64,000 bases of DNA from the NCBI RefSeq assembly GCF_014655955.1, contig NZ_BNBO01000017.1:1-64000 (forward strand). Direction: 5' to 3'. Positions 7,213 to 16,325 of the stretch are shown here, one piece after another. Positions within the stretch are counted from its first letter, which is position 1. Every line of letters starts with the position of its first letter. The notes beneath the pieces are model-generated. The model ran no database searches. It was not told the origin of the DNA and saw only the letters and a list, made by a program, of their open reading frames with translations. The translations under genes were made by a program, and so were the position numbers. This DNA comes from Kitasatospora indigofera (GTDB lineage Bacteria > Actinomycetota > Actinomycetes > Streptomycetales > Streptomycetaceae).

Positions 7213-9126
7213 TTGCGTATCGACTCTGTCGAGGCGGGCGCGCTCGCGGCTCTTCAGCTCCTTGCCGCGGAGTCACCACCCGGCGCCTTTGATGATCTGC
7301 TCCATGAGGCGAGGCGCCAGGGACTGTCCCCCGACTCGGTCGAAAAGCTGACCCAGGTCAAGTACCTGACGCTGAGAATTCACGGACTTCTCGGTAGACA
7401 GGGCCAGCGCGAGGCCGAGCTTTCGGCGCTTGTCGATACCGCCCGCGATCTCTCCTCGCCCTTCGAGCTGGACGCCCTTCTGAAGGTAATCTCGCGAAGA
7501 GCCCGCCTTCTGCTCAATCTCGACATGGCGTACATCAGTTTCCATGATTCGGATTCCGAGGACTCCTACATCCGTGCCGCCGACGGTCACGCGACCGCGC
7601 TCACGGTGGGTTTCCGGGTGCCCGGGCAGGCCGGCCTCGGCGGCGACGTCAGATCCGGCGGCGCCCCGTTCTGGACCGCCGACTATCTCGCCGACGACCG
7701 CATCCGGCACGTCGGGCCGATCGACGAGGTGGTCCGGGCCGAGGGCCTGCGCGCCATCCTGGCCGTTCCGCTGCGCTACGGGGACTCCCCCTTCGGCGTC
7801 CTCTACGTCGCCGACCGCGGCATCCGGCACTTCACGCCGGCCGAGGTCGCCCTGATGACCTCGCTGGCCGACCTCGCCGCGGTCGCCATCGAGCGCACCC
7901 AGCTGACCGGCCAGGCCCTGGCCGAGATCATCAGCCTGGAGCAGTACTCCTCCCGGGCGAAGAGCGAACTCGGCGCGCTGCGCCGGGCCCATGACAGCCA
8001 CTCCCGGATGGTCGACCTGCTGCTCGACGGCGGCGACCTCCAGGCGCTCACCACGATGGCCGCCGAGGCGCTCGGCGGCGCGGTGGCCGTCCGCGACGGC
8101 AGCAGCCGGATCCTCGCCTTCAGCGGGGAGATCCCGGACGTGGACGAGAGCGCCGCCGTCGGCGCGGCCCTCGACTCGTACGCCTCCCGGGAGCCGGTCT
8201 GCCTGCCGGACGGCACCTGGGTCGCCGCCGTGACCGCCCACAACCAGGACTTCGGCCACCTGCTGGCCCGCCCGGAGCGCCCGCTCGGCGAGAGCGGGGT
8301 GCGGCTGCTCGCCCTCACCGCCAAGTCGGTGGCCCTGCTGGTGCTGATGCACCGCACCACGGCCGCCACCGAGAGCCTGATGCGCGACGAGTTCTTCGAC
8401 GACCTGCTCGCCGAACCGCAACGCCCGGTCGCCCAACTGCGGGAGCGGGCAAGGCGGCTGGGGCTGGACCTGAGCAGTCCGCACGTGGTGGTGGTGGCCC
8501 GGCTGGAGGGCGGCCCCTCGGGCCGCGCGGTGGTCTGGGCCTCGTCCTACGCGCTGCGGATGAGCGGATTGAAGAGCATTCGCAGCGGCTGCATCGCGCT
8601 GCTGCTGCCCGGCGTGGACGCGAGCGCGGCCGCCCGCGCGGTCTCCGGCGAACTCTCGCCCATCCTCGGCCACCAGGTCACGGCCGGTGCGGCCGGCCCG
8701 GTGTCCGGGATCGAGGAGATCGCGCCGATCTACCACGAGGCGCAGCGCTGCCTCAGCGCGCTGACCGCGCTCGGGAGCGACGGCGGCAGCGCCTCGCTCA
8801 GCGAACTCGGATTCATCGGCGTGCTGTTGGGCGACAGTCACAGCGCCACCAACTTCATCGACAACACCATCGGCCCGGTGCTCGACTACGACACCCGCCG
8901 GCTCAGCACCCTGGTCCGCACCCTGGAGGCCTACTTCGCGGCGGGCTCCAGCCCCACCTACGCGGCCGAGGCCCTGCACGTGCACCCCAACACGGTCTCG
9001 CGCCGGCTGGAGCGGATCACCGAACTGCTGGGCCCGGACTGGCAGAAGCCCGCCCAGGCCCTGGAGATCCAGCTCGCCCTGCGACTGCAGCGCACCCGGG
9101 ACGCGCTCCAGCCGTCGGCGGACTGA
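7213..9126 (+). CDS. GAF and PucR-type (HTH_30) transcriptional regulator
   Basis: A 637-residue cytoplasmic regulator. After a helical N-terminus, a GAF sensor domain covers about residues 75-225 (from LVDTARDLSSPFELDALL to SLADLAAVAIERTQL). A long middle segment follows. The C-terminus, about 575-625, is the PucR/CdaR-type helix-turn-helix (TLEAYFAAGSSPTYAAEALHVHPNTVSRRL as a region). Such proteins, common in streptomycetes, respond to small ligands. The TTG start at 7213 was chosen because of the promoter and the strong GGGGGGA site. It is divergent from the methyltransferase-pabAB pair and is a plausible controller of it, but this is inferred only from position. Confidence 0.85.
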   Translation: MRIDSVEAGALAALQLLAAESPPGAFDDLLHEARRQGLSPDSVEKLTQVKYLTLRIHGLLGRQGQREAELSALVDTARDLSSPFELDALLKVISRRARLLLNLDMAYISFHDSDSEDSYIRAADGHATALTVGFRVPGQAGLGGDVRSGGAPFWTADYLADDRIRHVGPIDEVVRAEGLRAILAVPLRYGDSPFGVLYVADRGIRHFTPAEVALMTSLADLAAVAIERTQLTGQALAEIISLEQYSSRAKSELGALRRAHDSHSRMVDLLLDGGDLQALTTMAAEALGGAVAVRDGSSRILAFSGEIPDVDESAAVGAALDSYASREPVCLPDGTWVAAVTAHNQDFGHLLARPERPLGESGVRLLALTAKSVALLVLMHRTTAATESLMRDEFFDDLLAEPQRPVAQLRERARRLGLDLSSPHVVVVARLEGGPSGRAVVWASSYALRMSGLKSIRSGCIALLLPGVDASAAARAVSGELSPILGHQVTAGAAGPVSGIEEIAPIYHEAQRCLSALTALGSDGGSASLSELGFIGVLLGDSHSATNFIDNTIGPVLDYDTRRLSTLVRTLEAYFAAGSSPTYAAEALHVHPNTVSRRLERITELLGPDWQKPAQALEIQLALRLQRTRDALQPSAD

Positions 9127-9267
9127 CCCGGGGCCGGCCCCGGCCGTAGCACCACGCCTCCCCATCGCTCCCCCTTCGGGCCGGCCGTCCGGGCCGGCTG
9201 TTCGGACTCGTCGTTCAGGCCCGTCGCACGGGCAGGCCGCTCGGGCCGCCCGCACCGGGCGCACCGC

Positions 9268-10545
9268 TCAGGCCGACCGCACCAGTGCGGGCGCGCCGTC
9301 CGACGTCAGGATCCTGGCCGCGTGCGCGACCGAGGCCAGCGTGGTGTGGCGGTGCCACCCCTCGAAGGACCGCCCCTCGAACTCCCGCAGCCCGGCCGGC
9401 TCGCCGACGTCCTCGAAGTCCCGCTCGACCCGGCGGGCCAGCTTCGCCAGCCGCAGCAGGGCGGCGGGCGGACCGTTCAGGTCGGTCAGCCAGTACTCGG
9501 TGGGCCAGGGCAGGCCGTCGCTCCACTCGCCCAGCAGCGTCAGCCCGCCCCGGCCGCCGCCGCGTCCGGCCGAGCCCGGTTCCGTACCGCCCGGCCGGAC
9601 CGGCAGGGGCCGGGCCGCCGCGGCCGCGCCCGGCCGGCCCGCCGGGGCCCCGCCGGGCCGCTGGCCCGCCCGCTCGGCCCGCTCCTCCAGCCGTACGGTC
9701 ACCGCCAGGCTGCTCCTGGCCCGGCCACGGACCGGGTCCCACCACTGGACGGGGACCCGCGCGCTGCCGCCCGAGGCCGCGGTGAGCAGTTGCTGGGCAC
9801 GGGCCTCGCGCCGTCCGGTGCCGGCGGCGGGCAGCAGCACGGAGTCGTCGATCCGGGCCAGGAACGGGATCCCGGCGGCCTGGCAGGCGGCCACCGCCGC
9901 CGCCGACTCGGGGCCGTCCAGGTCCAGCACCACCGGACGCCTGGGCAGCCCCCAGCCCCGGGCGGCCTCCACCACGGCCCGGCCGGCGCACTCGCCGGGG
10001 CTGCTCTCCCCCCAGCGCTCGGGAATCTTCGCCCGGCTGCGCCTGGCCCGGTCGGCCAGCCAGCCGGCCGGCAGGTGCAGGCCCCAGTTCACCGGGCTGC
10101 TCCCGCGCGCCGACACCGACCAGAGCCCGTACGCGCGCTGGCTGTTGACGACCCGCCCGGAGCCGGGGTCGAGCCGCCGCTCGACCCCCACCGTGTGCTC
10201 GCCGGCCTTGGGCACCGTCATCGGGCGCAGCACCCAGGCCTGTGGGCCGAGCACCGTCTCCAGGTGGCGGGCGAGCGCCTCCCGGACCGGCCGCCAGTCC
10301 CAGGTCGAGCAGCTGATGAAGTGGTGCATGCTCTGCCCGGCCGCGTCGGCGCCGAGGTGCAGGGCGATGTTGCGCATCGACTTGCGTCCCTCGGTCATCA
10401 GCAGGCCGCGGACGTAGCGCTCGCCCTTGGCCCGTTGGTCGCTGCGCTGCATCGAGGCGAGGACGGCCGAGCACAGCGTGCCCACCGTCCTGTCGAGGTC
10501 CCCGGCGAGCAGCGGAAGGCTGCCGGGTGCCAGACCTGTGCTCAT
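9268..10545 (-). CDS. IS701-type transposase relative, probably inactive or domesticated
   Basis: A 425-residue protein alignable by eye with IS701/IS4-like DDE transposases: VRGLLMTEGRKSMRNIA near the N-terminus, then KAGEHTVGVERR where active enzymes have KKGKHSVGVARQY, then PVVLDLDG (second Asp), and ARRVERDFEDV...FEGRSFEGWHRH (Glu region). The first catalytic aspartate is missing: the VLDDTGFPKKG motif reads VLRPMTVPKAG. With one of three metal ligands lost, transposition is unlikely. I see no terminal inverted repeats. It is divergent from the AfsA-like gene across a long spacer. A regulatory role in the neighbourhood is possible but unproven. Confidence 0.75.
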   Translation of the reverse strand: MSTGLAPGSLPLLAGDLDRTVGTLCSAVLASMQRSDQRAKGERYVRGLLMTEGRKSMRNIALHLGADAAGQSMHHFISCSTWDWRPVREALARHLETVLGPQAWVLRPMTVPKAGEHTVGVERRLDPGSGRVVNSQRAYGLWSVSARGSSPVNWGLHLPAGWLADRARRSRAKIPERWGESSPGECAGRAVVEAARGWGLPRRPVVLDLDGPESAAAVAACQAAGIPFLARIDDSVLLPAAGTGRREARAQQLLTAASGGSARVPVQWWDPVRGRARSSLAVTVRLEERAERAGQRPGGAPAGRPGAAAAARPLPVRPGGTEPGSAGRGGGRGGLTLLGEWSDGLPWPTEYWLTDLNGPPAALLRLAKLARRVERDFEDVGEPAGLREFEGRSFEGWHRHTTLASVAHAARILTSDGAPALVRSA

Positions 10546-11197
10546 CGGATCCCCTGTTCTGCGGTCGGCGTCGCGGTGCTCCGCCCGCGGCGCTGGCGCA
10601 CCGGTGGGTGGAGCCCACCCGGGGAGCCACGGGAGCCCGAAGGGTGGTCAGTCCACCATCCCCGGGGCGCGGGCCCGCGCACAGGTGCGGCCGTCACACA
10701 CTCGGGGCCGCCCGGTGCTGGCAGGGCAACCATCGGCCCGGCGGGGCTCCCCGCGGGCCGTCCGGGCCGGGGCGGGGGTGGTGGCCGGACCACACTCACC
10801 CGTACATCCGGCCGACCGCTCGCTCGTGCGCGCCAGGCTGTGCCGGGCCGGGACGGGCGCCGCGCCGGCCGCCCGCCGGGGCGCCCGGCCGGCGGGTACC
10901 GCCGGTACCGCCCGGTCCGCGGATCCGAGTACCGGCGGTCCTAACGGTCACGGCGGGCGGCTTCCTAGCCTGGGCCAGGACGGGGGAGGCGTCAGGCAGC
11001 CGACCTCACCCGCCAGGAGGAGCCGCCGCCGGAGCCGTCACCACGGACCGGCCGGCCGGACCCTCGCCGCGAGGGCCGGACCGACCCGTCACCCGGGCCC
11101 GCCGGGCCGCCGACGCCGGGGACGCCCCGGCCGCAGGCCCAGGAAGGACCGCATCGCTGCCAGAGACTGCCCAGAACGCCGACGAGCGGAGTTCTCC
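10546..11197. other. Long divergent spacer between transposase-like and AfsA-like genes
   Basis: About 650 bp with no convincing gene; the open frames here have no ribosome-binding site or recognisable product. It contains a small hairpin (GGTGGG at 10603-10608 with CCCACC at 10614-10619) and an 11-bp inverted repeat (10898-10908 with 10929-10939), about 260 bp before the AfsA-like start, which could be an operator. No match to a butyrolactone-receptor box was recognised. Confidence 0.4.
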
Positions 11198-12352
11198 GTG
11201 CCAGAGCAAGTACCCGGTCTCACCCTCGCCCAGGCCGTACGCACCAGGCCGGAGGCGGGGCACCGGCCCACGTCCGCAGCGATGTCCGCCTCGATCGCCC
11301 CTTCGATCTCCGCGCTGGTGTCCGGCGCGCCGACGCTCGCCCCGATGGTCGTGGCGTCCCCGCCGGCCGCGCCCCCGAGGTTCACCCCGGCCGCGCCCGC
11401 CGCCCCCGGCTTCGTCCACCACCTGGTGCACCGGCCGAACACCCCGGAGGGGGTGGTGCTCGGCACCGCCGCGCCGGTGACCCAGGAGTTCGCGGTCTCC
11501 GCCGTGCTGCCCGAGCGGCACCCGCTCTTCAACGACGGGGCCGACGCCTTCCACGACCTGCACTCCCCGGCCGAGGCGCTGCGCCGCACCGCGCTGTTCG
11601 TCGCCCACCGGTACTTCCGGGTCCCGCAGGAGCGGCCCGCGGTGTTCGCCTCCACCGAGGTCGAGCTCACCGAGCTGGAGCCGTGGCGCCGCGCCGCCGG
11701 GCCGGCCCACCTCACCATGGACATCACGCTGCGTCCGGCCGACGTGGTCAACGGCGTGCCGCGCGGGCTGGAGTGCGAGAGCGCCCTCAGCTTCGAGGGC
11801 GTGCGCTGCGGCACGGCCCGGGCCCGGCTGGTCTTCCTGATGCCGAAGGTCTACCAGAACCACCGCGAGCGGGGCCGCGCCGCGAGCCGCTCCAGACCGG
11901 TCGAGGTCGAGGGCGCCGAGCCCTGGCCGCTCCGGCCGGAGCCGAAGGCGGTGGGCCGTACCGACCCGCGGAACCTCGTCCTCGGCACCCCGGCCCAGAA
12001 CCCGGCGGGCGAACTGCTGGTGCAGGTGCTCGCCGACCCGGCGAACGCGGTCTTCGCCGAGGCGGCGGGCGACCACGTGCCGGCCGTCGTCCTGGTCGAG
12101 GCCTCCCGGCAGACGGCCTTCCTGCTGGCCGGCGAACTGCACGGCTTCACCGTGGCGGGCTGTGTGCTGAGCCGCTGGAGCGCGCGCTTCCAGGGCTTCG
12201 CCGAGCCCGACCTGCCGCTCTGGTGCCGTGCGCTGGCCGGGCCGCTGGGGCGCGCCGCCGACGGCCGGCCCGCGCTGCCGGTGACGCTGGTCTTCTTCCA
12301 GGGCTCCCGCCAGGTCGGCTCGGTCGAGACGACCGTCCTCCAGGACTGCTGA
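11198..12352 (+). CDS. AfsA/ScbA-type gamma-butyrolactone biosynthesis protein
   Basis: A 384-residue protein with two AfsA (A-factor biosynthesis, hotdog-fold) domains. The first, about residues 68-215, contains PERHPLFNDGADAFHD and HRYFRVP. The second, about 240-375, contains DPANAVFAEAAGDHVPAVVLVEASRQTA. AfsA-family enzymes condense a beta-ketoacyl chain with dihydroxyacetone phosphate to make butyrolactone signals that switch on antibiotic production and development. The GTG start at 11198 is set by the GCGGAG site at 11186-11191. The stop overlaps an ATG that opens a small frame leading into the SARP gene, suggesting one operon. No receptor (ScbR/ArpA-type TetR) gene is adjacent. Confidence 0.85.
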   Translation: MPEQVPGLTLAQAVRTRPEAGHRPTSAAMSASIAPSISALVSGAPTLAPMVVASPPAAPPRFTPAAPAAPGFVHHLVHRPNTPEGVVLGTAAPVTQEFAVSAVLPERHPLFNDGADAFHDLHSPAEALRRTALFVAHRYFRVPQERPAVFASTEVELTELEPWRRAAGPAHLTMDITLRPADVVNGVPRGLECESALSFEGVRCGTARARLVFLMPKVYQNHRERGRAASRSRPVEVEGAEPWPLRPEPKAVGRTDPRNLVLGTPAQNPAGELLVQVLADPANAVFAEAAGDHVPAVVLVEASRQTAFLLAGELHGFTVAGCVLSRWSARFQGFAEPDLPLWCRALAGPLGRAADGRPALPVTLVFFQGSRQVGSVETTVLQDC

Positions 12353-12552
12353 TGGAACGCCCACCGCTCCGCAGCCCGGCCCCGCACGCCCCGGCCCTGA
12401 ACTCCTCCGGCCGGCGGTACCGGTTCACCCCGGCGCCGCCGGCCGCCCCGGCCGCGCCGCCGCGGCCGGCCGCAGCAACCGCAACAAGCGCAGCAACCGC
12501 AGCAACCGCAGCAACCGCAGCAACCGTCACGCCTCGGGGGAGAACGAGATGA
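12352..12552 (+). CDS. Possible small coupled ORF between afsA-like and SARP genes
   Basis: A 66-codon frame whose ATG overlaps the AfsA-like stop (ATGA type) and whose own TGA overlaps the SARP ATG (ATGA at 12549-12552). The product is proline- and alanine-rich in the first half and an Ala-Thr repeat in the second, and I recognise no domain. The double overlap would let ribosomes pass from one large gene to the next. It may be a real leader-like gene, a translational bridge, or chance in GC-rich DNA. Confidence 0.3.
   Translation: MERPPLRSPAPHAPALNSSGRRYRFTPAPPAAPAAPPRPAAATATSAATAATAATAATVTPRGRTR
12472..12525 (+). repeat. Tandem 9-bp repeat (GCAGCAACC), six units
   Basis: Six 9-bp units, five exact and one degenerate (12481-12489), lie just before the SARP gene. 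They encode the Ala-Thr tail of the small frame above. Copy number in such repeats tends to vary between strains. Confidence 0.8.
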
Positions 12553-15353
12553 GGTTCCGGATCCTGGGGCCGGTCAGCATGACCCCCCGCACCCCGACCG
12601 CCGCGAAGGTCCGGGTGCTGCTCGCGGCCCTGCTGGTCCGGGCGAACGAGGTGGTGTCCACCGAGAGCCTGATCGACGAGCTCTGGGACATCGACCCGCC
12701 CAGGACCGCCGCCACCACCCTCCAGGTCTACGTCTCCCAGCTCCGCAAGGCGCTGGCCGACGCCGACGGCCCCGGCGACGCCTTCGCCGCCGGCCGCCGC
12801 CTGCACACCGTGCCGCCCGGCTACCGGCTGCACGTCGGCGAGGACGAACTCGACCTCAGCCGCTTCGAGTTCCTGCGCCGCAGCGGCAAGGAGGCCTACG
12901 AGCGCGGCAACTTCGCGGCCGCCTCCGGCCTGCTGCGCGAAAGCCTGGACCTCTGGACGGGCGTGGCCCTGTCCGGGGTCCCGCACGGCCCGGTGCTCGC
13001 CACCACCGGCGTCCGCCTGGAGGAGCTGCGCACCGTCACGCTGGAGCAGCGGATCGCCGCCGACCTGCGCCTCGGCCGGCACCACGAACTCACCGGCGAG
13101 CTGATGGAACTGGTCAGCCGGCACCCCTACCGGGAGACCCTGCACGCCCACCTGATGGTGGCGCTGTTCCGGGCCGACCGGCAGTCCGACGCGCTGCGCG
13201 CCTTCGCCCGGGCCCGGCGCTCGCTGGTGGAGGAACTCGGCGTGGAGCCCGGCGCGGGGCTGCGCAAGCTGCACGACCGGATCCTGCGCTCCGACCCGAC
13301 GCTGGCCTGGCAGGAGCCCGCCGCCCCGGCCGGCCAGGAGCCCGCCCCGGCCCTCTGGCTGCCGCCCGCCACCGCCGACTTCACCGGCCGCGAGGACGTC
13401 CTCACGGTCGCCGGCAAGCTGCTCCCCGAGGCCGCCGGCCCCGCGCCGCAGCCCGTCCTGGTGGTCAGCGGCCGGGCCGGCGTCGGCAAGAGCGCCCTCG
13501 CGGTGGAGCTGGCCCGGCGCAACGCCGACCGCTTCCCCGCCGGCCAGGTGCTGCTCCACCTGCGCGGCCCCCGTGACATGGCGCTGGACGCCGGCCAGGC
13601 GATGGCCGGCCTGCTGCGCCGGATCGGCCCGGGCAGCGAGGGGCGGCCGGCCGGCCAGGCGCCGCCCGCCGCTGCGGAGGAGGCCGCCGCCGTGCCCGAC
13701 GGCGACCAGGAGGAGCTGGCCGAGCGGCTGCACCGCGCCGTCCAGGGTCGCCGGCTGCTGGTGATCCTGGACGACGCCTCCTCGGAGGAGCAGGTCAGGC
13801 CGCTGCTGGCGGCCCTGCCGGACACCTTCACCGTGGTCACCAGCCGGCGCACGCTGGCCGGCCTGGACGGCGCCCGCCACCTCACCCTGGACGTGCTGCG
13901 CCCCAACGAGGCGCAGAAGCTGCTGGCGTCGATCGTCGGGCCCCGGCTGGCCGACGACCCGGCCGCCGCCCAGGAGATCGCCCGGCTCTGCGGCCACCTG
14001 CCGCTCGCCGTGCGGGTGGCCGGCACCGGCCTGGCCGCCCGGCCGCACTGGACGGCCGCCGCCTGGGCCGCCCGGCTGGCGGACGAGAGCGCGGGCCTGA
14101 GCCGCTTCGTGGCCGGCGACCTCGACGTCCGGGCCAGCCTGCTGGCGGGCTACCGCGAGGTCGGCCCGGCCGAGCGGCGGGCCTTCCGGCTGCTGTCGCT
14201 GGCCCCCGTCCCCGACTTCCCGCTGTGGAGCGCGGCGGCGCTGCTGGGCCTGCCGGCGGCCGAGGCCGAGCAGGTGGTGGAGCGGCTGGTGGAGTCCCAG
14301 TTGCTCGGGGTCCGGCGGGCCGCCTCCGGCCAGGCGTACCGCTACAGCTTCCACCGCCTGCTGCGGAAGCTGGCGCTGGAACTCCTCGCGGACGAACTGC
14401 CGGGCGAGGTCGAATCGGCCACCGAGCGGCTCGGCAGTGCCTACCTGGGGTACGCCCGGTACGCCGACGCGCTGCTCGCCCCGGGCCGGCTGCCCGGTGC
14501 CGCAGGGGCCCGGCCCGCCGCGCGGGCGGCCGCCGCGGCCGTCGCGGGGGGCTCCGAGCCGGCCCTCGTGGTCGGGGACACCCCCGCCCGCTGGTTCCAG
14601 GACGAGGCGGCCGGCCTGGTCGACGCCGTCCGCCAGGCGCACACCGCCGGGCTGTGGCGGCTGACCTGGGAGCTGGCCGACGCCCTCACCGGCTGGTTCG
14701 AGGCCGGCTCGGTGTGGGGCGACTGGGCCGCCACCCATGAACTGGCCCTGGACGCCACCCTGCTGGCCGAGCGCCCGGCCGAGCGGGCGGCGGTGCTGCA
14801 CTCGCTGGGCGACCTCGCCTGGCAGCAGCGCCGGACCCGTCCGGCGGCCGACCGCTACGAGTCCGCCCGGGCCCTGTTCGCGGCCGCCGGCGACCGGGCC
14901 GGCCAGGCCCGCTGCCTGGTCGGACTGGCCGACGTCGCGCTGAGCAGCGGCGAGTCCGGCCACGCCGGCAAGCTGTACGCGCAGGCCGCCGGGCTGTTCG
15001 AGGCCGACGGCCCCGGGCACGCCCGCGGCCAGGCCGACGTGCTGCGCGGCCTGGCCCTGGTGAGCCTGCTCGCAGGCCGCACCGAGGAGGCGCTGCACCG
15101 CTTCGGCGACTTCGTCGAGGCGGCCCAGCGGCTGGGCGACAAGCGCTGGTCGCAGTTCGGCAGCCGGAGCATCGACCGGATACAGGAGCACGTCGTGGAC
15201 TGGGCCACCGGCCGCCGGATGGAGGCCCTGGAGGTCCGCCCGGGCGTCTGGCTGGTGGGCGTGCCGCACGCCGGGGTCACCTACCCGGGCGTCCCGCAGG
15301 CCGGGGTCGCGTACCCGGGCCTGCCCCATGCCGGGGCCACGGCCGCCGGCTGA
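12549..15353 (+). CDS. AfsR-type SARP regulator with NB-ARC and TPR regions
   Basis: A 934-residue pathway regulator. Residues 1-95 are an OmpR-type winged helix (RVLLAALLVRANEVVS, then TTLQVYVSQLRKAL), and about 100-245 is the bacterial transcriptional activation domain (HHELTGELMELVSRHPYRE, then RADRQSDAL). An NB-ARC ATPase follows with Walker A GRAGVGKS near residue 312 and Walker B LLVILDDAS near residue 406. The C-terminal third is helical with TPR-like pairs. SARPs of this size activate antibiotic clusters by binding direct heptameric repeats. The last 35 residues contain three imperfect copies of GVPHAGVTYPG. The gene overlaps the upstream small frame by four bases, suggesting coexpression with the butyrolactone synthase. 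Confidence 0.9.
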   Translation: MRFRILGPVSMTPRTPTAAKVRVLLAALLVRANEVVSTESLIDELWDIDPPRTAATTLQVYVSQLRKALADADGPGDAFAAGRRLHTVPPGYRLHVGEDELDLSRFEFLRRSGKEAYERGNFAAASGLLRESLDLWTGVALSGVPHGPVLATTGVRLEELRTVTLEQRIAADLRLGRHHELTGELMELVSRHPYRETLHAHLMVALFRADRQSDALRAFARARRSLVEELGVEPGAGLRKLHDRILRSDPTLAWQEPAAPAGQEPAPALWLPPATADFTGREDVLTVAGKLLPEAAGPAPQPVLVVSGRAGVGKSALAVELARRNADRFPAGQVLLHLRGPRDMALDAGQAMAGLLRRIGPGSEGRPAGQAPPAAAEEAAAVPDGDQEELAERLHRAVQGRRLLVILDDASSEEQVRPLLAALPDTFTVVTSRRTLAGLDGARHLTLDVLRPNEAQKLLASIVGPRLADDPAAAQEIARLCGHLPLAVRVAGTGLAARPHWTAAAWAARLADESAGLSRFVAGDLDVRASLLAGYREVGPAERRAFRLLSLAPVPDFPLWSAAALLGLPAAEAEQVVERLVESQLLGVRRAASGQAYRYSFHRLLRKLALELLADELPGEVESATERLGSAYLGYARYADALLAPGRLPGAAGARPAARAAAAAVAGGSEPALVVGDTPARWFQDEAAGLVDAVRQAHTAGLWRLTWELADALTGWFEAGSVWGDWAATHELALDATLLAERPAERAAVLHSLGDLAWQQRRTRPAADRYESARALFAAAGDRAGQARCLVGLADVALSSGESGHAGKLYAQAAGLFEADGPGHARGQADVLRGLALVSLLAGRTEEALHRFGDFVEAAQRLGDKRWSQFGSRSIDRIQEHVVDWATGRRMEALEVRPGVWLVGVPHAGVTYPGVPQAGVAYPGLPHAGATAAG

Positions 15354-15393
15354 CCGTACGGCGGTGCCACGGCCGTACGCCGGGGTCACGGCC

Positions 15394-15422
15394 GCCGGCC
15401 GGGCGTCCACCGCCCGGCCGGC
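15394..15422. terminator. Bidirectional hairpin after the SARP gene
   Basis: Perfect 12-bp arms (15394-15405 and 15411-15422) around a 5-base loop lie between the convergent SARP gene and the membrane-protein gene. Confidence 0.6.
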
Positions 15423-15464
15423 GTACGGGCCGGCCGGGGCGGGACGGTCCGCCCCGGCCCGGCC

Positions 15465-16325
15465 TCAGTGGGTCGGGGCGAAGTCGCCCCACACCGAGAC
15501 ACCCCCGTCGGCCGTCCGGCCGTCGGCCCGGTAGGTGTCGTCCTTGGCGTCGCGGCCGCCCGCCGCGTGGTCGTACCGTCCGGCGAACAGGTGCTGGCCG
15601 GCCGGGACGGTCCGGCCGGGCCGGAGGGTCCAGCGGTAGACCAGGACGTCGCCCTCCACCCGCACGCTCGCCGTGAAGTCCTCGGCGGGCAGGCTCAGCA
15701 GGCTCCCGGCGTCCTGGACCCCGGCGGTCCGGGCGATCCGGAGCTCCACCGTCAGCGAGGTCAGCGGCTTGCGGGCCTTCAGCGTGACGTTGCTCTGCGC
15801 CCGGGTGCCGGTGCTGCCCGGGTCGACCGAGCCGTCCGACCAGAGCGGCCCGTCCTCGGTGTGCGAGCCGCCGGCCGGGGCCGTCGCGGAGGCGGGGGCC
15901 GTCGGCCCGGCCGGCGCGGAAGCGGCCGCGGTGACCGCGGTGGCCGCGGGGTGCGAGGCCGCCGGGGACGGAACGGGGCCGGGCCCCACCGGCGCCGGGG
16001 CGGCCGGGGACGACGGGGCGGCGGAGCGCGGCGGCGAGGGGCTCGGCGAGGGGCTCGGCGCCGTCGGGCCGGTCACCCCGGCCGGCCGGGGGGCCTGTTC
16101 CCGGACGACGGAGGCGACCGCGAAACCGCCCGCCACCAGGGTGCCGGCGGTGGCGAGGGCGGTGATCCAGACCCTCGGCCAGGAGGCGGGACCGGTCCGC
16201 GCGGGAGCCCGTCCGGGACGTGCTCCGGCGGCCGTGCCGCGCTCCACCCGGGCGAGCATCCGGGCCCGGTCGGGCCGGTGCGCGGCCGCCGCCTCGCGCA
16301 GCCGCGCGCGCAGGTCCTCGTCCAT
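15465..16325 (-). CDS. Single-pass membrane protein, probable anti-sigma partner of the ECF sigma factor
   Basis: A 286-residue protein. A charged cytoplasmic N-terminus (about 1-48) precedes one membrane segment (about 50-72, VWITALATAGTLVAGGFAVA). A long Pro/Ala/Ser linker leads to an extracytoplasmic beta-rich domain with VTLKARKPLTSLTVELRIAR and TYRADGRTADGGVSVWGDF. Its start codon overlaps the sigma gene stop, which is the usual arrangement for a sigma factor and its membrane-bound regulator. No zinc anti-sigma HxxxCxxC motif is visible, so regulation, if real, is by another mechanism. Confidence 0.65.
   Translation of the reverse strand: MDEDLRARLREAAAAHRPDRARMLARVERGTAAGARPGRAPARTGPASWPRVWITALATAGTLVAGGFAVASVVREQAPRPAGVTGPTAPSPSPSPSPPRSAAPSSPAAPAPVGPGPVPSPAASHPAATAVTAAASAPAGPTAPASATAPAGGSHTEDGPLWSDGSVDPGSTGTRAQSNVTLKARKPLTSLTVELRIARTAGVQDAGSLLSLPAEDFTASVRVEGDVLVYRWTLRPGRTVPAGQHLFAGRYDHAAGGRDAKDDTYRADGRTADGGVSVWGDFAPTH

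Noticed and set aside
12147..15410. 1087-codon antisense frame over the SARP gene
   Set aside because: It exactly shadows the SARP gene, is Gln/Gly/Val/Arg-rich and has no recognisable domain.
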